From Desmodesmus armatus (Eukaryota > Chlorophyta > Chlorophyceae > Sphaeropleales > Scenedesmaceae), in NCBI GenBank assembly GCA_007449985.2, contig VIIQ02000052.1:46001-110000 (forward strand): 64,000 nucleotides of DNA, in the 5' to 3' direction. Both the position numbers and the translations under genes were made by a program. The notes beneath the pieces are model-generated. The model had not been told where the DNA came from. It searched no databases and worked only from the letters and a program-made list of their open reading frames with translations. Positions 23,601-33,683 of the stretch are shown here, in pieces; within the stretch, counting starts at the first letter, position 1; each line of letters opens with the position of its first letter.

Positions 23601-26140
23601 TGCAGCAGGTAAGCATTTGTGCGGGACTGGGTTTGAACTGACCACACTCATGAGTGATCAAGCGCATGCTATGTTGGTGGATGATCATCATCACCAGTAA
23701 TGCCTTGACTGACTCAAAACAGAGGTATGTGCGCGATGAGGCCTGCATATTCTCAGGAGTGAGTTTCACTGGCAGTGCTAGGATCACGATGTACTGGTGG
23801 ATTTGTTTGGGCATTTTGTTACAGCCAATACTTGTGCTGACCTGCTGGCATGTGGCCATGCACCCTGTGCTCCTGCTTGGCCCCTCTTTCATGCAGCCCT
23901 GTCCCAGACTGTGAAGGACAAGCCTGTTGGTGTTGACATCCTGGGCTCGCGCATCACACTGTTCCGCAATGAGGAGGGCCAGGTGGTGGCGGTGGATGAC
24001 ACCTGCCCACACAGGGGTGCACCACTGTCAGACGGATGGACGGCAACAGACAAGACCACCGGCAAGAAGTAAGTTTTTACGGCTGCTTCCCAATAAATCA
24101 GCCAATCCCGTGCTGGGAAAGCGTACAACTTGGTGGTTGGGTCAGAGGAGCTGGTCTGACTGTCAGGTGGCCTGTAAGCTGGCAGCTGCCAATGCCAGTA
24201 CATGCAAGCGTGTCAGCAGTCACTGTGGTTCGAAGGGCAAGACAGGATGCTTCCCGCGTGGCGTGTGCTGTTTGGTTGATTACTGACACCCCCCTCTCCC
24301 CTTTCGCCCTGCTAGGTGTGTTGTGTGCCCATACCACGGCTGGGCCTTTGATGCAGAGGGCAAGCTGCGGGACGTGCCCTCAGCGGATCATGGCAGCTGG
24401 CCCAAGCGGCCCCTGCTGGGCTCCTACGACGTGGAGGAGCGGGGCGGCTTTGTGTGGCTGTTCTACGGCAACAGGGCCATACCGGCAGACGAACGCCCAC
24501 CCATCCCAGCAACACCAGAGCTGGAGGACCCACAGTGGAGGGCAGGTGAGGGTTGTTGGGGGCTTTTGTGCAGCATCCCCTCGCACACATCAGCGACTGG
24601 CCCAGCCCCAGAGTGTTGCTGGGTGTGCACTGTAGGGTTTGGGTTCAATTTGATTGAAAGTAGGGCTGCCTTCCGCCCCCAGGCGGGGAAAGACACTGGC
24701 GCAGAACACAGTAAGGTTTTTTTTACTCGAACTGGCAGTTACTTGCTGCGTGTGCACTGAAATCATTGTGCCTGTTACCCCCCCTTCCTTGCCCTGCAGT
24801 GTACGGTGAGATTGAGTTTGAGTGTGGCCACTGGGGTGTGTTTGAGAATGCCATCGACATGGCACACATCCACTACCTGCACGGAGACAGCTTTGGAAAC
24901 AGCGAAAAGCCCAAGGTGATGGACATGAGCAGCACCCGTGAGCCCTTCTCCACCACCTGCACCTTCCGCATCCACAACAAGCCCGTCAACAAGATGTGGC
25001 AGTGGACGGCTGTGCCCTCCGTGCCCGTGACCGCCAAGGCCATGCTGCCCAGCACCAGCGCAGTCACCATTGAGCTGGCACACGGGGTCAAGATGATCAC
25101 CTTCGTCAACACAGTGAGTCACCCTGACTTGACGTTGAACTTCCAACTTGAAGTTGTGTTTGTTTCTGCTTTAATGGCGACACAGAGCACCACGCAGGCT
25201 GTGTAGTTGCTGCAGCAGTGTTGCTGCATATGTAGTCAGGCTCAAGGTGGTGTTGTTGCAACCAAGCCATCAGCTTTGTGCACCTATGTTTACAGCGACC
25301 GCCTCAATTTGTGGGCTGTGGTACTCATTCTCCTGTTGTGCCTGTCTGTATCACCCTTGCAGGTGCCCATCAACGAGCACCTTGCCATCAACCGCTTCTG
25401 CCTCATCCGCAACTTCGCCACCAACCCTGCCTTCGACTTCATGGCACGAGAGTGAGTCATAGCTGCGTGCAGCTGCTGGCAGGAACGCATTGGTTGGTGC
25501 TGATCTTAGTGGCTTGTGCAACTCCTGAAACCCTTGCGCTTAGCTGTTGTCTTGCATATTCAGTGCCAGCTCAAGCTCAGAGCCTCAGCTCAGGCTGTCA
25601 CAGCCTGTGTTCGGAACACATGTTGCTGTTGTTTCAACTTGTTGCTCTGCTGTCCTACTTGTCACCCCCCTCTTTCTCCCCGCAGCAACATGTTCAAGAT
25701 CCTTGGTGAGGACAAGGTGATGGTGGACAAGCTGGCACCAGAGAGGCTGGAGGCAGAGTACAGCCTGGTGAGGGGGTGGGAGCTATCAGAACACATCAGC
25801 AGCATTGATGCGGCTGCACTATTGTGCCACAAACAGCCTTAGGCCACAAACTTTGCAAACACAACGGCTGTGCGGATCCACCCCTGAGTCAGCTTGGTTT
25901 TTTGCAGGCTAAATTGTCAATTGCATTATGCCCAGTGAATGCAAAACTGGATGGGATTCATCATCTTGGCGTCATCTCTTATGTATGCCTCCCTCCCCTT
26001 CCCCCCACCCCTTCCCGCAGGCCCCTGACCTGCCCCAGATTGCGTTCCGCCAGCTGCGCCAGGAGTGGATTGACATGGGCTATGGCGTGCCACCAGAGTC
26101 AGAGCTGCCTCGCAGGGGTCTGATGCCCAAGGGCTACTGA
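20638..26140 (+). CDS. Membrane-anchored Rieske [2Fe-2S] non-heme iron oxygenase, probably plastid
   Basis: Twelve exons (20638-20946, 21263-21363, 22094-22398, 22743-22874, 23465-23608, 23897-24068, 24316-24545, 24800-25113, 25363-25451, 25686-25767, 26021-26140, with phases closing) encode 665 residues; this list has eleven coding segments I could verify. The N-terminus resembles a transit peptide. Hydrophobic segments at about 83-103 and 140-156 suggest a membrane anchor. A charged linker precedes the oxygenase part from about 325. The Rieske site is CPHRGAPLS near 367 and CPYHGW near 392; the mononuclear iron site is ENAIDMAHIHYLH near 480-492, matching D-x2-H-x4-H. The protein resembles the chlorophyllide a oxygenase/PAO/TIC55 group in architecture. 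It lacks the C-terminal CxxC of PAO and TIC55, and its motifs are not those of canonical CAO. Substrate unknown; a pigment or lipid hydroxylation is inference. Confidence 0.85.
21403..21688. mobile_element. 286-bp inverted-repeat element (MITE-like) in Rieske intron 2
   Basis: The ends are inverted: gcgtcacaatcggctgtgca at the left matches the complement of tgcacagccgattgtgacgc at the right. Inside these, aatcccccacggtctaccgg is paired with ccggtagaccgtgggggatt; the left arm has about ten extra bases between the two blocks. Further in, the word gtagacc recurs several times at each side as subterminal repeats. The core is AT-richer than its surroundings. No clear target-site duplication is visible, so the exact borders and the superfamily are open. 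Confidence 0.75.
21901..22020. repeat. About 60-bp tandem duplication in Rieske intron 2
   Basis: Two adjacent copies begin tgtgcctcatagactgcttg and end at gctagctaaattca / gctagctatattca. They are almost identical and lie just upstream of exon 3. Confidence 0.9.
22912..23240 (+). mobile_element. tRNA-headed SINE in Rieske intron 4
   Basis: Bases 22912-22982 fold as a complete tRNA cloverleaf: acceptor stem of seven G against ccccctc, D-arm gctc/gagc, anticodon stem tccgg/ctgga with loop ttacact, and T-arm gtggg/cccac around ttcgtct. Pol III A-box (tagctcagtgg) and B-box (ggttcgtctcc) elements are present. The formal anticodon is ACA with a C at position 37, unlikely for a working tRNA. About 250 bases of non-tRNA sequence follow (starting tggccgtagtggggcacc), as in SINEs. 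A short T-rich stretch precedes it. The 3' border and target duplication are not resolved. Confidence 0.75.
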
Positions 26141-28864
26141 AGCGCTTCACTCTTGGCAAGCGCTGATGTGAAATGATGTTGCACTTGGCACGGTGTATGG
26201 TACTGTTGTGTTACGTAAAGTGCCACCATGGGATGTAGAATGGTAGTATGAGTCAATGTGGAGTGAAATGACGAATGCTCCTGGGGGTGCATACTCGGCC
26301 CAGTGGCGTGGTGAGTGTGTTGACTTTAGTCACCAAGTTGGGTTGTATGTGCAGATGCATAGATATGCTGCACAAATTTGGTACAGGTGCGGCGTATCTG
26401 AGTACGTACACATGTTAGTGGGAGGTGATGTAAGTGGCTAATGGTGTGGTTGTGTGTGGATGTATTTATGGCCATGTGTGTGCCAGTGTGTGTGAGAAGA
26501 CGATAACGAGAATGATTTGGTGCTTGCTGATGGTTGTTGCTGCGGATGGGGTGGGGTGTGATTTAGGTGATGCTGCTGTTGTTGACATGCCAGGAGGCTG
26601 GTTGGGGTCTTGCCATATCTTTTTAGTACCTTCACCTTCACACACCTCTCTTGAGGTGCCGCTGCTTGAGTCGGTGTGCTCCTGCCTTGGCCTGTTTTAT
26701 CGCATTGCGTGTTGTCCCTACTTCCTTGTGTCTTGCCTTGCAGCAGTGCTCATCATGCAGTGCATGATGCCTCATCATGGCATGTTTGTAGTGCCTGTAC
26801 CAAATTGTACTCTATGCGTGCTATCCCAGGCTTGCAGGCTTGTTGCAGCAGCGATGCTTGCCAAGGCCGCAGATGGTTGTATATGGCGAGAAGTGTGATT
26901 GTTGTTGACACCCATAACATTGTGGGCAAGCAGTGCAATTCTGCTGCTGGTTATTGGCAGTGTGGGAATGAAAGAGGAGGCAGAGGCACCTCACTTGATG
27001 GTTATACATTCCTGCCATCACTCTGCCTTGCGTGCTTTCACCGGGGCTGTCTTTGTGGTGGGGTGTTGAGGTGATTCAATCATATACAGGGCATATCGCT
27101 CTGAGAGCGATATGCCCTGTAAATCGTGCCTGTCATTCTGATACTATCGTGACACACCTGGGCAAGGGGTGTGTTTCTGCAGCCTGCACGTGCTGGTGAT
27201 GCATGCGTTCGTACCATTCCACCAAGGGTGTGGGCAGTTTTGCGAGAGGGGAATTGTGGAGGAGTTGGTACGATGCTGATAGGATGCTGAAGTTGCTGAT
27301 GAAGATGTTGTTCAGGTTTGGTGTGATAAAGATAAAGATAAAGATACAGAGACACCCCCTTGGTCTCTTAACGCCATAGGACTTCTTCACATTGGTGATG
27401 TCGTTAGCATGCCTTCAAAGGCATGTAACGGTATGCTGCAACCGCAATTGCAGCAGTGCATTTGGCAACTAGCATGGCATGGCTGGTTGGTAGTTGGGTG
27501 ATAGTTCATTGGAGAGAGCATGAGTGGCCAAGTAATGTGTTCGCATGTGCCATTTTGTCGGCACCTTGTGGGCCATGTCTTGTTGGTGCCCACAGTATCC
27601 TGAAGTGGCAGCACCCTTGTCCCTTACCCTTGCATGCATGTGGTGGTGATGGAGCTTTACTCTGTTGTGCTTCTTGCCAGGCTGTTGTTGTGTTCCATCA
27701 GCCACAGCCTGCAGGCCCTGTAAAGGCAATGTCTTGCTTTGGTAAAGTGGGTAGCCACGCATGCCATTGTATGCTGTTGCACACTATGCTCAGCAATGCA
27801 TGTCAGTCCTGCCGACATTGATTGGGTGTAATACACCTGCTGTAGTACCCTGCTGGTTTGGAAGTGGAGCTGGGTAATACTTTGAGCTGGGTTGTGGGGC
27901 ACTATTCTTTCCTGTGCCGCCCTGAGCTTGTTGTGGTGGAAGCCAGCAACACACAGTCAGCTGCAACACCGTGCACACTGTATTCCACTTGTGTGTTGTG
28001 CCCCCTACAAGGTTCAGCCATTGCTGCTTGCTGATGCTGGCTGTCAGAGCCGAGCTGTGGTACAGTCGTTTTGCAGTAAGGTCTGACTGGGCACCATTCG
28101 GCTTGTGGACCTTGCAGTGTGTTTCTCACCAGCAACTGCTTTATTGATGTGATGCGACAATGCTGTCCGTACAGCCTTTGGTATGGCATATTCAGCTGTT
28201 TTCCGCTTTGCAGGTCACAGCTGGTCTATTGTTCATCATCCCCATGCTGAGTCTTGTGTTGCATGCATCTGAACTGCGGTGGTAGGCAACACCGCTACCA
28301 ACTACCAACCCAGCCATGTCTACTAGTACGTGTGAGCCTGGATTGTAAATATGCTTGTCGCGTTGGGTTTTGGCTGATGTAGGCCATGGTAGGAATGTCT
28401 GCACTGTCACTGACTAGCCACACTGTCACTAACACTAGCAGGTATGTGCGTGAACTTGCGCGTGGTAGTCGTCATGTAGCATGAGCAGGAGTGACTCACA
28501 AGTAGACTGCAGACACTAGCGACAGACTACATCACTCACATGCAGCAGCCTGGCCCTGAGGGCCAGAGAGAGCTCGCCTCTCTTGGGGTTTGCTTGCCTG
28601 AATTCAGAAGTGTGAAGGCGCAGGCAGTTGCAACATCTTCAATCTCAAGCTTTAACCAACAACTCTGTGTGTGCCTGTGTCTAGCTGACGCCGGCGGATC
28701 ACGCCACACTGTGCACACGCCATCATACTGCGTGACATGCTGTTCACAGTTGTGCAATTTTGGGAAAAGGCGGAAGCAGCTGCAATCATACTGCTGCATA
28801 CCGTCCACAACATCAGTCGTCAAAAACAATACGATCGACGCGATGCAAATAGAACAATCTCAGG
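26141..28864. other. Intergenic region between convergent Rieske and F-box/LRR genes
   Basis: About 2.7 kb between two facing genes shows no supported coding sequence. It includes both 3' UTRs, a T/G-rich stretch at 26250-26560 and the perfect hairpin at 27086-27120. Bases 28520-28864 may contain extra 3' exon or UTR sequence of the F-box/LRR gene; I could not establish it. Confidence 0.5.
27086..27120. repeat. Perfect 16-bp inverted repeat (hairpin)
   Basis: The arm acagggcatatcgctc is followed by tga and then the exact complement gagcgatatgccctgt. It lies between two convergent genes, where it could act in RNA 3'-end formation or be an insertion scar; function is not shown. Confidence 0.9.
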
Positions 28865-30692
28865 CTAAGGCTGTCCACTCCCTGAACAACGGTAGCCACC
28901 TGGTCTCTCTTTTAAGCCCTTCAGCACAACACTGTTGATGCCACTCAAGGCAATCAAGAGTATCGGCAAATCAGGCAATATCTCACTGACAAGAGAAGAG
29001 CCAAGATGCAGCAGCAACTTTGGCAGTCCCTGCAACTTTCCCAAGAGCAACAAAGGCTTGATCGACAGTGGTGTTTCTGTTAGCGCCAAAACCCTCAAGC
29101 GTTGAAAGCCTGTGGGCAGCAAACTGCGCACCGTTTCCACCACAGCCATAAGCTCATGCTGCTCAGCAACCATGCACTCCAAGCATGTCAAGCCAGTCAA
29201 GGACGTAAGTGCCGTCCAAGCGGCTACGCGTGCATGCACTGGCGCATTGCTCGGCAAGCTTGATAGCCCTGTCCGAACGTCCGAAACGTTGATCTCTCGC
29301 AGGCCAGTGCAGTGACGTGTCATGCTGGCAAACGCGTCTATCGTGAGACAACTGTCCTGCTCCACAGTGACAAGGTTTGGCAGGGCACCGAACGGTGGAC
29401 TACCAGACGCACAACCCAACTCCACAACATTGGGCAGCACAACACCATCAACATTACTGCCACCATACTGCCATCCACCTTCAAGTCTTGTCAGTTGCGT
29501 GAAAGTAGCTAACGCAGGCAGCATGCCTGTCAACCACACCCCTGCACCAAGGCACCTGAGCCTGGCGAGCTTGCTAACAGCACCACAAAAGTCGTGACTG
29601 GGTGCCAGCAACTTGGCGTTGTGCAGCCGCAGCTCAAAAAGCCCCTCTAGCTCGCCTACAGCAGCCCATTCCCTAGGACTCAACTCCTCCTCCAACCTAT
29701 CAGGACACCCCATAATGAGCTCTCTCAGAGCCCTGCAGCTGCTAACGTGTGCTAAGCACGAGACAGGGCAACCTGTCAGGCAAAGGGACGTAAGGGCTGT
29801 CAAGCCATCTGCAAGCTGTGCGGACAGCAAAGGCTGGAAGAAGTCCTGGTTGGCGCTGTTGATCTCCAGTTCTTCCATGCTGTGCAGGTTTGCCAATGGC
29901 AGCAGGTCCTGCTGGCCAAGGGGCTCTGCAACCTGCGAACAACAAGCAAGCATACACTGTAACTTCTGGGCGTTGCTCCGAACGTTTCCCTTCGCCCATA
30001 ATCATAGTGACTACGCCAGCGTAAAAGTACAAAGCAATTATTGCAATCACAGTGGCCTGACACATGCTGCGTAGAAACGGTAAAAGTACAGGCCAATGCA
30101 CAAGCCCACGTCTGATCGTGACAAGCCGACACCAGCAAGCATGTGCTCAACAAGTAACTCACAGCAGCAAGCTCATAGACATGGCATGTACTGATGTACA
30201 AATGGTCTTTGCTGTACTGCCCTTTCACCAGCCAATAGCCCTGCATGACTCACATCTTGGCCATATTTCAGCACCAGCTGTGTCAGCCAGGTCAGTTTTC
30301 CAAGCTCCCTCCAGACCTGTGCTGCCCCTGCCCAACTCTGCTGAAGGTCCAGGTGCAGGCTGCACACAGCTCCTGCCAGCTGTGTGCGGAAGCTGTACAG
30401 CACTGTGCCCATAGACATTGGGCGCGGGTCACCCTCAACTCTGAGCTTGATAACTTCCAGCTTTGGCAACCTGTGCAGTGCAAGTGGTAGGGCAGATGAG
30501 TCGGGATAGGGCAAATGCATTGGCTGTTGCAAGGGTTTGACCGGGTCTGTGCATCCCATTCCGACTCATTCTGGTGATAGGCCAAAAGCAAGTGCATAAC
30601 GACGAAAGGACTGCATAGAAATTGCATGTGCTGGACAGCACAACCGTTGTGCTGACCTTGAAGGTTGCCTGGTGATTTCCTGGAGGTTGGCT

Positions 30693-30728
<36 letters not shown>

Positions 30729-31340
30729 GTTTTATCATTGCGGCGCGACTGTGATCAATGACAGTTGCCTCCGCATGCAGCACACAAAGACACGCAGAGG
30801 CATCCATGTGTGGCGACGCCCCTCCACAGCATCAATGCCTTTTTCATGCACATCCAACTGCAGCAGCACTGGCTGAGCTCAGCACTGCTTTGGAGGAGAT
30901 CTGTTCACAAGCGGTGGTAAGGGTCAAAGTCCCATAGCGGAGCATTACCTGGCGGGCGACCCACTATTACCGGCACTAGCCAAGCAAAAAGGACATTTAC
31001 AACCAACAGTCAGCACCCACCTTGCAAGCGTTGTCAGCAGATAAGGGGCCCTGTGGTAGCTGGGGTCACCGTTGAATAGCAGCTGCACTGACTTCGCGTT
31101 TCTGAAGTGCTGAGGGATTGTCATCACGCAGTCCTCCACATGGATCTGTTGATTGTCCTGCACACTGCTGAGGTTGATGTGCTGGACAGCTCCAAAGCAC
31201 AGGTCCCGCAGCTGGCTGCATGTGAGCGCAACGTCCTCTGCTGAACCCTGGGCAAGTAGCTTGGGCAGCAAGACCTGCGCCCATATGTCCACATCCAAGC
31301 GTGACAGGCAGCGCAGCAGCGCCGACTGGTGGGGGTTGTC
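28865..31340 (-). CDS. F-box-like leucine-rich-repeat protein (5' end unresolved)
   Basis: Minus-strand exons: one at 31340-31021, one ending at 30254 (starting near 30525), and a long one at 29932-28865 with a stop. The first encodes RLDVDIWAQVLLPKLLAQGS followed by EDVALTCSQLRDLCFGAVQHINL, an F-box-like helix set that in the family binds SKP1. The second and third contain leucine-rich repeats: LPKLEVIKLRVEG, LTWLTQLVLKYG, MEELEINSA, LTALTSLCLTGCPVS, FQRLRVLALTETP. The protein is probably a substrate receptor of an SCF ubiquitin ligase, a role inferred from architecture only. The start codon lies upstream of 31340, where a cag acceptor opens the first recognised exon. The border between the first two exons is not settled because phases do not yet agree. 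Confidence 0.65.
30698..30727. repeat. (CTG)n run in F-box/LRR intron
   Basis: Ten uninterrupted CTG units lie between the first and second recognised exons of the F-box/LRR gene. Confidence 0.9.
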
Positions 31341-31665
31341 CTGCAGAAGCATCAGGCACAGTCAGCAAGCGTGATGTACGTTCCTGCGCCGTTCAGATAT
31401 CATTATATTTGTAGGGTCAAGAAGTATCGGCTTCGAGGATTGATTACTGCCATACTGCACATCGATCTCAGATCCAGTAGATCACATCTCACCTGCTGCA
31501 TCCTTCGTTGTCTGTAGGAACGTCTTGATTGGTCTTCCTTCTACACTATATTGTTGGTGTTGGTTGAAAGACCGATATACGCTTGGCCTTGGTGTAAAGA
31601 TACTCCTGTGGTAGTTCCGATCTGTGGGTCATGACCCACAGTGTGATCACAAGGCGGGGGTTCAT

Positions 31666-31722
31666 TGTAATAAGATCGCAGAGGCTGAAGCTGCCGTGTC
31701 TGCCAACGAAAAGAAGTAGTAA
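31666..31722. repeat. 57-bp direct repeat, copy 1
   Basis: The block beginning tgtaataagatcgcagaggc and ending gaagtagtaa recurs 1.6 kb away at 33299-33356, with one substitution and one extra A. The sharing of such a long non-simple word suggests a dispersed element or duplicated coding fragment. Confidence 0.85.
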
Positions 31723-33298
31723 TGCATTAGTGATGCATATGCATGTGCAGCTGAAGCTAGACGAGCTTCGGGGCCCCCAAACCCTTGGCTCACTGTGACA
31801 TGAAGGTGTCTGGCCAGTTGCTGCCCTTCTGCTGGGCTGGATGTTGCATCAAAGCTCCACTGTGATCATCAGTGCTGGGTCATGCGGGCTGTTCCTCCTG
31901 CTGGGCTGGGCTGCTGTCAACAACACTCTGTCTGGGCTGATGCAATAACTCTCTGCCTGCAAAAGCACAAGGAACGCACCTGCAGAACAGCGCAGCAACA
32001 AGATGTCAGCACGGCAAAGGAGAGGGGGGTCGACCCCTGCCCCAGTGCAGGCTTATGACACCCTGTTGCTGGCCCTCCTCCAACGTGTGACCTTGTGTGA
32101 CTGGCACCTGCTGTTTCAAACATTTGCAGCTGTTGCACACGTGACAAGATCAAGTGAGATATTGAGGAAGTGAAAGAACAAAGAGAGAGGATAGTCACAC
32201 TGTTTGATGGTCTGTTGCTGGTGTTCAGCTGGGTATGTGTTGTATGTGCTGTTTTGGGCACCCCCCCTGAAGCGGTCCCAGCTGCCTGGGGTTTGACCCG
32301 AGCGATGATCCGTGTGGACAGCACAGTGGTTGGCCGGGCACAAAAAAGTAGGAATATAACCTCAATATGCTAAAGAACGTTTTGATAATCCTTTGGGCGT
32401 CAGGAAAGGGTGCGAACCTGCCCAAATGTGGGCAAACGTGTGAGAGACAGCAGTATTTTGCGGCCTGGCATGCCCCTATGGGTTGGCCGGGCGCAGAAAG
32501 CTCTCGAATGGTTACATATATGTACATAGATACGTTGACACGCTGCTGGAGTGCAACCAAACGTGCGAACCTCCTCAACTTTGGACCTGAAGCCACGATC
32601 ACAACTCATGCTCCGCAACACCGTTGCAGGGCCGTGCAATCGCTTAGAAGGTTAACAGTATGCTACTGATTCCATTTGTGCTTCCATCTGTTGACCATGC
32701 TGGCTGCATGCCTGGCTGGTGCCTCACCATGAACAGCCATGGCATACCTGCTGCCATCTGCGCCTTCTGAGCTCATCAAGGGGGAGAATAATGTTTCTGA
32801 ATTTTTCCTGCTGCAGTCTATCGCTGTGCCGCAGCTGGAGCAACGTGGCCTGCTCATGCTTTGTGCTTGGTTGAGCATGACTGAACGAGTCTTGGGGGGC
32901 CCCATAGCCACGCAATTATGTTCAACATATGTTTTGAAGTTGTTCCAGGTTGCAAGGGGTCATCTCTCGGGTGCACCCCACAAATTTGCCTTGGACAGGG
33001 TCAGGGCTTCAGGGGTGGTGGTTTTGGGGTGTGCTTATCAGCAGTGACGATCGGTTGTGACTTGTTGTCGAAACGAGAGCATCGGCCAGTGTTTTGCTAG
33101 TGTGTTGTTGTGTCTAGTCTAGTGTAGTTCATGAAGGCGGGGGTTCAGCATACTGATTAACCTGCTGATGTGAAGGTCATCCCAAGTAATATCATCTGCA
33201 AGGGTTTTAAAAAGATCAGTTGACGCAGCGTCATGCTGCGTCTGTGCTGTCATGCTGCTATTTTGGGTACATGACCGCATGGAGCACTGGCTTGGAGC

Positions 33299-33356
33299 TT
33301 GTAATAAGATCGCAGAGGCTGAAGCTGCCGTGTCTGTCAACGAAAAAGAAGTAGTA
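33299..33356. repeat. 57-bp direct repeat, copy 2
   Basis: This is the second copy of the block at 31666-31722. Here it overlaps a minus-strand frame reading SLTDTAASASAILLQAPSQC that stays open to 33119; in copy 1 the equivalent frame hits a stop. Confidence 0.85.
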
Positions 33357-33683
33357 AGTGGCTTGGAGCTTGTTCCATGGTTGAATTGCCGGCAGCCGAA
33401 GCTTGTCACGAATTGAGAACGAAGGTTTCTTTCTGAAAACATGCACACTGGCTGGATGGCTGGCTGGGCAAGTGACCAGCAGAGCCAGCAATTGTACTGT
33501 ACTGTACTGTACAGTACTGTACAATGGAAGTACACAAACAGCCGGTATTTTTGCACTTGTCACACACACGCGGCACACTCTCCCTGGTGCGACAGGAGAA
33601 ACCCCTCCACCTACACACTGGTCCAACACGCCTCGACTTACTCACCCTCAAACCATATGTTGCAACGGCAACACAGTGCACCC

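Larger units (their letters stand above)
31341..33683. other. Intergenic/upstream region with dispersed repeat pair
   Basis: About 2.3 kb separates the F-box/LRR gene from the 3' end of SAE2. The 5' exon and promoter of the F-box/LRR gene should lie in its left part. A 57-bp direct repeat occurs at 31666-31722 and 33299-33356. A perfect 20-bp palindrome (ctgtgggtcatgacccacag) lies at 31622-31641, and a TGTAC-type repeat at 33493-33525. A 102-codon ATG frame at 32739-33047 has no recognisable similarity. Confidence 0.45.

Noticed and set aside
20638..26140. Chlorophyllide a oxygenase or TIC55/PAO
   Set aside because: The iron-site region and ends do not match canonical CAO, and the C-terminal CxxC and anchors of PAO/TIC55 are missing.
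32739..33047. 102-codon ATG frame as a gene
   Set aside because: It has no recognisable similarity, no splice or context support, and a length attainable by chance here.
33493..33525. Perfect long palindrome of TGTAC words
   Set aside because: It is a short TGTAC-type repeat whose two sides pair only partly; simple-sequence origin is enough.
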